Assembly (NCBI GenBank): GCA_905214725.1
Contig: CAJMNH010000002.1
Span: 1 to 64,000, forward strand
Direction: 5' to 3'
DNA: 64,000 nt
DNA from: an uncultured bacterium
GTDB lineage: Bacteria > Bacteroidota > Bacteroidia > Bacteroidales > Rikenellaceae
Positions within the stretch are counted from its first letter, which is position 1. Each line of letters opens with the position of its first letter. Below are positions 53,140 through 60,436 of the stretch, piece after piece. The translations under genes were made by a program, and so were the position numbers. The notes beneath the pieces were generated by a model. That model made no database searches and was not told where the DNA came from. It saw only the letters and a program-made list of their open reading frames with translations.

Positions 53140-56100
53140 ATGAAACTTTACAACCGTTGGAACAATATCGTGGGATGGGCGGTCTTCGCCGTCGCCGCCC
53201 TGACTTACATTGCCACCACCGAGCCTTCGGCAAGCCTCTGGGACTGCTCGGAGTTCATCGCCACCTCCTACAAACTCGAAGTGGGACACCCTCCCGGAGC
53301 GCCTCTGTTCATGATGATGGCCCGACTGGCAACGATGCTGGCTCCCTCGACGGAATACGTGCCGCTGGCGGTCAACGTGATGAACTGTCTGGCAAGCGCC
53401 TTCTGCATCCTCTTCATGTTCTGGACGATCACCCATCTCGCGCGCCGCATCTACGCCGCGCAGGGACGCGAACTGACCGACGCCAACTTATGGACCGTAC
53501 TGGGTGCGGGCGCGGTCGGCGCACTGGCCTACACCTTTACCGACACCTTCTGGTTCTCGGCCGTCGAGGGCGAAGTCTACGCCCTCTCGTCGATGTTCAC
53601 GGCGCTCGTGGTATGGCTGATGCTCAAATGGGAGGATCAGGCCGACGAACCCCATGCGGCGCGCTGGCTGATCCTGATCGCCTACCTGATGGGGCTTTCG
53701 ATCGGCATTCATATTCTGAACCTGCTGACCGTTCCGGCGCTGGTCTACATCTATTATTTCCGTAAATACGAGACTGTGACCTTCAAGGGGTTCTGCATCG
53801 CATCGGTCATTGCGCTGGCGATCCTCTGGTTCGTCAACGGACTGATCATCCCCTACACGGTCTATATCGGCGCGATGGTCGACGTGCTCTTCGTCAATAC
53901 CTTCGGCCTGCCCGTCAATTCGGGCATCGTCGTCTTCGTGCTGGCGCTCTTTGCGCTGCTGGGCTGGAGCGTATGGTACACCCACCGCCGCGGCCGCGTG
54001 GTGTGGAATACGGTATTACTCTGCACGACGATGATCTTGCTCGGATACAGTTCCTACGCCACGGTTACCATCCGTGCGGCGGTCAATCCCCCGATGAACA
54101 GCAACGACCCGTCGAACCCCCACGCGCTTTTCTCGCTGCTTAACCGCGACCAATACGGCGGACGGCCGCTGCTCTACGGCGCCTACTATTCGGCGCCGGT
54201 CGAGAGCGTCGTCGAGTCGACGCGCTACTATGTCGACGACGAGGGGCGTTACGCCACCGCCACATTCCCCACGGGCTACACCCATCCCGCACAGTTCATG
54301 CACCTCTTCCCCCGCATGTGGAACTACTCCAAAAGCGCCGACGAATACAAGCAATGGGCGGCCTACCGCACCAAGGTGGAGACGCTGCGCGACGAAAAGG
54401 GCAACATCCTGCGGGACGAAAAAGGGCAGCCGTTGCGCGGCGAGGTGCTCGACTACGGCGTCAAGCGTACCTACGACGACGGCTATTCCGAGCCGCGGGT
54501 CATCACGGAGCCGACGTTTCTGGAGAACCTGAACTATTTCTTCTCCTACCAGCTCAACTACATGTATTGGCGTTATTTCCTGTGGAACTTCGTCGGCCGG
54601 CAAAGCGACATCCAACCCACACGTTCGACGATCACCGACGGCAACTGGCTCTCGGGCGTCAAGGCCATCGACCGGCTCTATCTGGGGCCGCAGGAGAACC
54701 TGCCGCGCGAAGTGGCCGATAACAAGGCGCGCAACACCTACTATTTCCTGCCCTTTATCCTCGGACTTATCGGGCTGATCTACCAGCTGAACCGCGATCC
54801 CAAAAACTTTCTGATCGTATTGTCGCTCTTCGTGATGATGGGCGTTGCGCTGGTGGTCTACTTCAACACCTCGCCCGGCGAGCCGCGCGAACGCGACTAC
54901 GTCTACGCCGGATCGTTCTACGCCTTCGCCATGTGGATCGGTTTCGGGGTGATGGCGCTCAAAGACCTGTTGGTACGCCTCACCAAACGCGACAATCGCA
55001 CGGCCGCCGTTGCGGCGACCCTCGCCTGTCTCGTCGTGCCGGGCATCCTCTGCGCCGAGAACTGGGACGACCACGACCGTTCGGGCCGCACCTACGCTCA
55101 CGACATCGGCTGGAACTATCTGCAATCGACCCTTCCCAACTCGATCATCCTCAACTACGGCGACAACGACACCTTCCCGCTGTGGCTCAATCAGGAGGTC
55201 GACGGCCTGCGCACCGACGTGCGCATCATGAACACGAGCTATCTGGGCGGCGAATGGTACATCGACGAGATGAAGACCAAGGCCAACGAAGCCGAGGGCG
55301 TGCCTTTCACCCTGCCGCGCAGCAAATACTGGTACCGCAACGATTATGTGCCCGTCTACGACCGCGTGAACCGGCCGGTGGAGATACGCGAGGCGATGGA
55401 ATTCTTCGCAAGCGAAGACCAGCGCACCAAAGTGCAGCTGTCGGACGGCTCGTCGAGCGACTACATTCCTTCGAAAACCCTCGTTCTGCCGGTCGACAAG
55501 GAGAATGCGGTGCGTTCGGGCATCGTCGCCGAGAAGGACAAAGATCTGATGGTCGACACGGTTTACATCAAGTTGTCGAGCGACTACCTCAACAAGGGTG
55601 AACTGATGATCGTGGACATGCTTTCGAATTACGACTGGACGCGTCCGATCTACCTCACGCAACCCTACATCTTCCAGAAATTCGGGTTGGTGGACTACCT
55701 CCAATTCGACGGATACGCCTATCGCTTCGTACCGATCCTCACGCCTTACCGTCAGGCGGGCGAGGTGGGACGCATCGATCCCGAATACGCCGTGCCGCTG
55801 CTGCTCAAGGTCTTCCGCTACGGCAATCTGGACAATCCGAAGGTCTACTCCGACTATTTCACGCAGTACAACCTCTCGGCCGCCCGCGCCCGCGAAGCCT
55901 TCGCCCGCGTGGCCAAGGAGCTGATCCGCCGCGGCGACGAGAAGCCGGATTTCCCCGACAGCCTCGGCATCACGGCCGCCACGAACCACGAACTGGCGAT
56001 CCGGTTGCTCGACGAGGGGATGCGCCGCATGCCGCCCTCGCAGGTGCGTTACACGTCGAGTAATACGCTGCCCTTCATCGAGGCCTACTACGCCGCCGGA

Positions 56101-56394
56101 GCGACGGACAAGGGTGACGCTCTGATGCTGGACTACGCCCGCAACCTGATGGAATACGTCGACTACTACTTCCAGTTCGACGGCGTGCAGTACGACATGA
56201 TCACCGATGCGCTCGACGACAAGCTCGATCTGCTGGGCAACCTCTACTCGATGGCCGGCTATCTCAAACGCGACGCCGTACTGGCCGAAATGAACGCCTA
56301 CTACCGTTCGCTCGGCGTCGAGGAGAAGGAGTTGATCCAGCCAGATTCGGCCTATCTCGACTACGAGTTCTCGGACACCGCCGCAGCGAATTAA
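53140..56394 (+). CDS. GT117 (DUF2723) membrane glycosyltransferase-like protein
   Basis: A 1084-residue membrane protein of the DUF2723/GT117 family. About eleven N-terminal spans (to residue ~300), then further spans near 540-620. The first loop has the conserved DCSEFIATSYKLEVGHPPGA, with the acidic pair and His expected of GT-C enzymes. The large C-terminal region (about 650-1084) is soluble, with NSIILNYGDNDTFPLWL typical of Bacteroidota members. Human TMEM260, of this family, is an O-mannosyltransferase; by analogy a protein O-glycosyltransferase role is possible but not established for this branch. Monocistronic. Confidence 0.9.
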   Translation: MKLYNRWNNIVGWAVFAVAALTYIATTEPSASLWDCSEFIATSYKLEVGHPPGAPLFMMMARLATMLAPSTEYVPLAVNVMNCLASAFCILFMFWTITHLARRIYAAQGRELTDANLWTVLGAGAVGALAYTFTDTFWFSAVEGEVYALSSMFTALVVWLMLKWEDQADEPHAARWLILIAYLMGLSIGIHILNLLTVPALVYIYYFRKYETVTFKGFCIASVIALAILWFVNGLIIPYTVYIGAMVDVLFVNTFGLPVNSGIVVFVLALFALLGWSVWYTHRRGRVVWNTVLLCTTMILLGYSSYATVTIRAAVNPPMNSNDPSNPHALFSLLNRDQYGGRPLLYGAYYSAPVESVVESTRYYVDDEGRYATATFPTGYTHPAQFMHLFPRMWNYSKSADEYKQWAAYRTKVETLRDEKGNILRDEKGQPLRGEVLDYGVKRTYDDGYSEPRVITEPTFLENLNYFFSYQLNYMYWRYFLWNFVGRQSDIQPTRSTITDGNWLSGVKAIDRLYLGPQENLPREVADNKARNTYYFLPFILGLIGLIYQLNRDPKNFLIVLSLFVMMGVALVVYFNTSPGEPRERDYVYAGSFYAFAMWIGFGVMALKDLLVRLTKRDNRTAAVAATLACLVVPGILCAENWDDHDRSGRTYAHDIGWNYLQSTLPNSIILNYGDNDTFPLWLNQEVDGLRTDVRIMNTSYLGGEWYIDEMKTKANEAEGVPFTLPRSKYWYRNDYVPVYDRVNRPVEIREAMEFFASEDQRTKVQLSDGSSSDYIPSKTLVLPVDKENAVRSGIVAEKDKDLMVDTVYIKLSSDYLNKGELMIVDMLSNYDWTRPIYLTQPYIFQKFGLVDYLQFDGYAYRFVPILTPYRQAGEVGRIDPEYAVPLLLKVFRYGNLDNPKVYSDYFTQYNLSAARAREAFARVAKELIRRGDEKPDFPDSLGITAATNHELAIRLLDEGMRRMPPSQVRYTSSNTLPFIEAYYAAGATDKGDALMLDYARNLMEYVDYYFQFDGVQYDMITDALDDKLDLLGNLYSMAGYLKRDAVLAEMNAYYRSLGVEEKELIQPDSAYLDYEFSDTAAAN

Positions 56395-56409
56395 CAGCGG
56401 TATACAGAA

Positions 56410-56446
56410 ATTTAGGAGCTCCGTCTTAACGACGGAGCTCCTAAAT
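56410..56446. terminator. Bidirectional terminator after the GT117 gene
   Basis: Perfect 16-bp stem ATTTAGGAGCTCCGTC/GACGGAGCTCCTAAAT with a 5-base loop. Confidence 0.9.
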
Positions 56447-56492
56447 ATTTAAATAAGACGGTCAATATACTCTCCTGCACCGGTTTTCCCGC

Positions 56493-57896
56493 TCATCTGG
56501 AAAAGAATTTCACACTGCACAACTTCCGCCCGCCCGCTTCGCGTTCGACGATGCCGGTCAGTACGTCGGCGGCATCGTGCCAGCGGTTCGAGCGGAACTG
56601 GCGGCGGTAGGTCGTCAGATGCGCGTACAGCTCCGGCCAGCGCAGATTCCAGCCGCGCGGCATACGCAACGTATGGAGCACCGTGGCCGAGTTGGAGAGG
56701 ATACGCGCCTCCTTGTTGGCGCTCTGATGAAACCACTCGACGCGCACCGCAGGGGCCAGCCGCTGCACGGCGCGGGCGAATCCGCGGCCGCCGTTGTTGC
56801 TCTCGACGGCGGCCGTGCGGGTGTCGCTGCGCAGCAGCAGATCGGCCACCAGCCCCTCGGTCACCTCCATCCCCTCGCGTGAGTAGACCAGATCGGTGAC
56901 GTAGATCACTCCGTCCGTATCGACGGCATACGACAACGAACAGAGGTAGTCGTCGCCCGTGTCGGCCGTGTCGGTGTAGTTGGCGCGGCGGACGATCTCG
57001 CGCGGCAGCGCGTCGTACTCGGCAAATTGGTCGCCGTAGAGCAGCCCCTCGCGGACAGAGGGCCGCCCCTGATACATGCACTCGAAACGCAGGGGATCGA
57101 GCGCGCGTTTGGCATGAAGCAGCGCCGCATCGTGCCGCGCGGGCCACAGCGCCTCGCCCGCCGCGCGGGGATCGAGCGCGGAGGGCGGAGTCGTTTTGAG
57201 CGCCTCGAAATTGAGCGCCAGCCAGCCGTCCGCGGGCACCCGCTCCAGATCGTCCCACGCGCGCAGCTCGACGATCCGTTCGCGCCGTTGCAGCATCCCG
57301 ATCAAATCCTCCTCGTGCCAGCGGGTGAAGACCATCAGTTCGCGCGAAGCGTTGTGCATGCGCGTACGCACCACCGAGGTGTACCACTCCCAGCAGTTCT
57401 CGCGCACGAGCGGCGAATTGGCCTCCATCGCATCCTTGTAGAGGTCGTCGAGCAGGAAACAGTCGACGCGGTTGCCCGTAAGCGAGCCCTCGCGGCCGAC
57501 CGACAGCAAACTCCCCTCGCGCCCCACGATCTCCACCTCGTCGGCCGTGCGGATATAGTTGGCCGGTTTGGCTCCGCGCTTGATCGTTGTAGCGGGGAAA
57601 AGTTCGCCGTACTCGGCCGATTCGAGAATGCGTTGCACGCGGCGGTTGAACTTCGAGGCCAGCGCCGCCGAGTAGGAGGCGACGGCGATTCGCAGGTCGG
57701 GATCGAGCCCCAGCAGATAGGCCGGCAGCAGCGTCGTCGCCCCGACGCTCTTGCCGTGCTGGGGCGGCATGGTGATCATCAGGCGGCGAATCCGCCCCTC
57801 GGCGAAGGCTTCGAGCACACGGTAATAGGCGCGGTGGAACCACTCCAGTTCCAGAAACGGATAGACCGCAAGCGCATAATCGGTAAAAGAGATCAT
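56493..57896 (-). CDS. Phage terminase large subunit (TerL)
   Basis: A 467-residue TerL-type packaging ATPase/nuclease. Walker A is MPPQHGKS (residues 43-50) and Walker B is CFLLDDLYKD. The C-terminal RNase H-like nuclease domain follows, with SYAVDTDGVIYVTDL, AAVESNNGGRGFARAVQRLA and HDAADVLTGIVE. The start at 57896 (MISFTDYALAVYPF) excludes a 41-codon unrelated extension. No portal, capsid or tail genes are present; its neighbours are GT117 and a repeat-filled gap. It looks like an intact gene stranded from a prophage, or one kept for another purpose. Confidence 0.9.
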   Translation of the reverse strand: MISFTDYALAVYPFLELEWFHRAYYRVLEAFAEGRIRRLMITMPPQHGKSVGATTLLPAYLLGLDPDLRIAVASYSAALASKFNRRVQRILESAEYGELFPATTIKRGAKPANYIRTADEVEIVGREGSLLSVGREGSLTGNRVDCFLLDDLYKDAMEANSPLVRENCWEWYTSVVRTRMHNASRELMVFTRWHEEDLIGMLQRRERIVELRAWDDLERVPADGWLALNFEALKTTPPSALDPRAAGEALWPARHDAALLHAKRALDPLRFECMYQGRPSVREGLLYGDQFAEYDALPREIVRRANYTDTADTGDDYLCSLSYAVDTDGVIYVTDLVYSREGMEVTEGLVADLLLRSDTRTAAVESNNGGRGFARAVQRLAPAVRVEWFHQSANKEARILSNSATVLHTLRMPRGWNLRWPELYAHLTTYRRQFRSNRWHDAADVLTGIVEREAGGRKLCSVKFFSR

Positions 57897-57959
57897 ATAC
57901 AATGAATTAAAAATAAAAAATTGCGGAAGAGCGGGCGGGTGCGCTGGTGCCGTCACGTC

Positions 57960-58250
57960 TTTCGCCGTTTTTGCAGTGCAGCAGGCTGACGCGTTAAAAT
58001 AATAGTGGTCGATCCTCACGTCGGGCTATGCCCTCCTCAGGATGACAAAAACCGCCTTGTGAGATTGACAATGAACCGTCATTCCGAGAATCCGACCCTT
58101 GTCCATGGATTGTCATTCCGAGCGAAGTGAAACGGAGCGTGGGAATCCGACCGCGGCTGATGAGCTATCATTCCGAGCGAAGTGAAACAGAGCGCAGGAA
58201 TCGATTGCTTGGCGCGAAGCGCACCGCAAACTCCGCATTGCGAAAAATCG
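57960..58250. repeat. Cluster of dispersed repeats R2 and R1
   Basis: An R2 module (CAGTGCAGCAGGCTGACGCG…GATCCTCACGTCGG…CCTCAGGATGACAAA) is followed by a truncated R1, then R1 at about 58108-58150 and a long R1 copy at 58169-58245. The order resembles the cluster at 27375. No gene is supported in the gap 57897-58968. Confidence 0.7.
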
Positions 58251-58354
58251 GGAAGCAGAACCGGCGGCGAACGCGCCGTCAAGAAGCGCGGGCGCGAGCT
58301 TGTCCGCGTAGCGCTTTAGGCGCGAACGACGGCGGTTCCCCGAATTTTTCGCCC

Positions 58355-58438
58355 TGCGGATGGTTTTACGCCGCTTTTTCCACAAAAAGCGGCAAAAAGA
58401 TTCCTGCAACGAATTCAGAAATTTAGTGCGGGACTTTT
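58355..58438. repeat. Dispersed repeat R3, second copy
   Basis: GCGGATGGTTTTACGCCGC with the CCGCTTTTTCCACAAAAAGCGG palindrome; near-identical to 28145-28230. Confidence 0.75.
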
Positions 58439-58444
58439 CCGGCT

Positions 58445-58640
58445 CTTCTTCCGTCGTTTTCGCAGTGCAACAGGCTGACGAACAAAACCGACAACGGTCG
58501 ATCCTCACGTCGGAATCCCATCTGGGATTCCTCCTCAGGATGACAAAATAAAAACTGTCATTCCGAAAATCCGACCCTTGTCAATGGATTGTCATTCCGA
58601 GCGGAGTGTAACGGAGTGTGGGAATCCGACCGCGACCAAT
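58445..58640. repeat. Dispersed repeats R2 and R1, further copies
   Basis: R2 at about 58450-58548, a truncated R1 at 58557 and a full R1 at 58587-58632. Confidence 0.65.
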
Positions 58641-58837
58641 TGGGCGGTCGCTCCAAACGAAACGAAATAAAGCATGGAAATCCAATCACTGTTTCCTGTT
58701 CTAAGCATTGCTTCTCCCGAGCAGGCACGGCCTACATCCCTCCGTTTTGCGAAAACCGAGGACAAAGCGGCGCAACGATTCGAACACGCGGAGCGACGCG
58801 CTAAAATATAGACGCGCTACAATATAAATCAATAAAA

Positions 58838-58869
58838 GCAGCGGCCCCGACCAACGTCGAAGCCGCTGC
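58838..58869 (-). terminator. Hairpin past the 58969 gene
   Basis: Stem GCAGCGGC/GCCGCTGC followed by TTTTATTG on the minus strand, 100 bases past the stop. Confidence 0.55.
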
Positions 58870-58968
58870 GGCAGACCTTTGGGACGACGGCCCGACGGGC
58901 GGTCTGCATGGATGCAAAGGTCGGGAGCCGCCGCTCCGTGACGGGAAATGCGACCTTTGCCGATGAGC

Positions 58969-59259
58969 CTACACGAGCAGCGCGAGCTTCAGTTCTGCGA
59001 ACGAAAAGTCGTTGGGGGACTCCCCGTCGGGCGTCACAGTGTGAAATTCCCACCATACGGGAATCACGTCCGTAAGCCGGCGCCGACGCCCTTCGGGCCA
59101 TTCGTCGCCGCAACGGTAGAGGATAAGCGACGCCGTCAGCCGGCAAAGGGTCTCTCCGACCGGACACTCGACGCTTCCCGAATAGTAACCGCCGTCGCCG
59201 AACGCCTCGCGCAACCGGATCGCGATCTCATCGTAAAGTTCGGATGAAACTTGAAACAT
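58969..59259 (-). CDS. Small phage-like hypothetical protein
   Basis: A 96-residue protein, unrecognised. No signal or span; moderately acidic, with a Trp-rich centre (IPVWWEFHTVTPDGESPND). It opens with FQVSSELYDEIAIRLREAFG, a likely amphipathic helix. It is divergent from the S24-type repressor gene, with overlapping promoters, as expected of a gene under the repressor's control. A prophage accessory function is inference from position only. Confidence 0.65.
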   Translation of the reverse strand: MFQVSSELYDEIAIRLREAFGDGGYYSGSVECPVGETLCRLTASLILYRCGDEWPEGRRRRLTDVIPVWWEFHTVTPDGESPNDFSFAELKLALLV

Positions 59260-59281
59260 GATGAAAAGATTTAAAGAAGTT

Positions 59282-59313
59282 TTTGGTTATTCGAAATAAA
59301 TCGTTTAACTTTG
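59282..59313 (+). promoter_or_regulatory. Promoter of the S24-type repressor gene
   Basis: TTTG, 20 bases, TAACTTTG: a full match to the Bacteroidota consensus, about 83 bases before the ATG. Confidence 0.6.
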
Positions 59314-59319
59314 TAGAGA

Positions 59320-59350
59320 CAAATATAAGTTCAAATATTTGATTTTACAA
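59320..59350 (-). promoter_or_regulatory. Promoter of the divergent phage-like gene
   Basis: On the minus strand TTG, 20 bases, TATATTTG. Its -7 box is only six bases from the opposed -7 box of the repressor gene, so RNA polymerase cannot use both at once. Confidence 0.6.
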
Positions 59351-59368
59351 CAAAAAAGTTCAATTATT
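59327..59368. promoter_or_regulatory. Direct repeats, possible repressor operators
   Basis: A 13-base direct repeat AAGTTCAA(A/T)TATT at 59327-59339 and 59356-59368, spaced 29 bases (about three helical turns). It overlaps the divergent promoters and precedes the repressor start. Confidence 0.45.
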
Positions 59369-59395
59369 AGTATTGATTTTTCTAATAAGACAACC

Positions 59396-60067
59396 ATGAA
59401 CCAACGGGTAAAACTGATACGCAAAGAGCTAAATATGACGCAAGAGCAATTAGCTCAGCATCTTGGGATCGGGAAAGCGGCGCTCTCGATGATCGAAACG
59501 GGCAAAGCGTCGCTCTCGTCGCGCAACCGCAATATTTTGGTTCAAGAATTGAATGTCAATCCCGAATGGCTGGAAACGGGCAGAGGCAATATGTTCAACG
59601 CCGAACCCGACCTGACTTCCTACCTGCACCGCACGGACAACTCGCTGCCGTTGCAGAGCGTGCCGCTCTACTCGATCGAAGGGACGGCGGGGCTCGTGCC
59701 GCTCTTCAACGATCAGGTGCAGCTCAAACCCGTTAATTTCATCCATATCCCCAACCTGCCCAAATGCGACGGCGCGATCTACATCGTGGGAGATTCGATG
59801 TATCCGCTGCTCAAAAGCGGCGACATCGTGCTCTACAAACAACTGCACGACATCGGCGACGTTTTTTGGGGCGACATGTACCTGCTGTCGATCGATATCG
59901 ACGGCGAGGAGTACGTTACGGTGAAGTACATCCAGAAGTCCGAGCGCGAAGGGTATGTGAAACTCGTCAGCCAGAATCCCCACCACGCCGACAAGGAGGT
60001 CGAGATCGGCCGCATCCGCGCGCTGGCGCTCGTCAAGGCCAGCATACGGATGAACTCCATGCGCTAA
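59396..60067 (+). CDS. XRE/S24 (LexA/CI-like) transcriptional repressor
   Basis: A 223-residue regulator with an N-terminal Xre HTH (NMTQEQLAQHLGIGKAALSM) and a C-terminal S24 peptidase-type domain. The catalytic Ser134 is in VGDSMYPLLKSGDI and Lys177 in YVTVKYIQK; Ala98-Gly99 in EGTAGLVP is a candidate self-cleavage site, as in LexA and CI. This is the architecture of SOS-inducible prophage repressors. It is divergent from the small gene at 58969, with overlapping promoters and direct repeats between them. The start at 59396 removes a 19-codon upstream extension. Confidence 0.92.
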   Translation: MNQRVKLIRKELNMTQEQLAQHLGIGKAALSMIETGKASLSSRNRNILVQELNVNPEWLETGRGNMFNAEPDLTSYLHRTDNSLPLQSVPLYSIEGTAGLVPLFNDQVQLKPVNFIHIPNLPKCDGAIYIVGDSMYPLLKSGDIVLYKQLHDIGDVFWGDMYLLSIDIDGEEYVTVKYIQKSEREGYVKLVSQNPHHADKEVEIGRIRALALVKASIRMNSMR

Positions 60068-60115
60068 GGAACGAGCCGTCGGACGAACGTTCGGCGCGAG
60101 GCCGAACAAAAACGG

Positions 60116-60161
60116 CGGAGATGCGCACCTCGATACGTGTATCGGAAGGTGCGCATCTCCG
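60116..60161 (+). terminator. Intrinsic terminator after the repressor gene
   Basis: Perfect 15-bp stem CGGAGATGCGCACCT/AGGTGCGCATCTCCG with an inner CGATAC/GTATCG pair, then TTGTTTTTC. Confidence 0.9.
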
Positions 60162-60209
60162 TTGTTTTTCATCCGCATTCATGCGGAGTTCGCCCGATGG
60201 CCGCCGCAG

Positions 60210-60321
60210 CGCAGGAAGAAGAGCCGACGCGAAGCGGCCGGCTCAACGCGACACCCCATCCATGCAGTTTTCGCATACCGCAACGCAGGAAGAAGAGCCG
60301 ACGCGAAGCGGCCGGCTCAAC
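60210..60321. repeat. 38-base direct repeat, two copies 74 bases apart
   Basis: Copies at 60210-60247 and 60284-60321, both containing GAGCCGACGCG and GCCGGCTCAAC (a GAGCCG...CGGCTC dyad). The region 60162-60371 has no supported gene. Confidence 0.75.
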
Positions 60322-60371
60322 ACAATCTTCATCAAAAAATTCTCAACGATTCCAGAGTTCCGCCGAATAAA

Positions 60372-60406
60372 ATACACCCCGAAAGCAATCATCTTTCGGG
60401 GTGTAT
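60372..60406 (-). terminator. Intrinsic terminator after the large FISUMP lipoprotein gene
   Basis: Perfect 14-bp stem ATACACCCCGAAAG/CTTTCGGGGTGTAT, followed by TTTATTCGG on the minus strand. Confidence 0.85.
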
Positions 60407-60436
60407 ACTCACTATTTTCCAGAATCGGAACGTACG

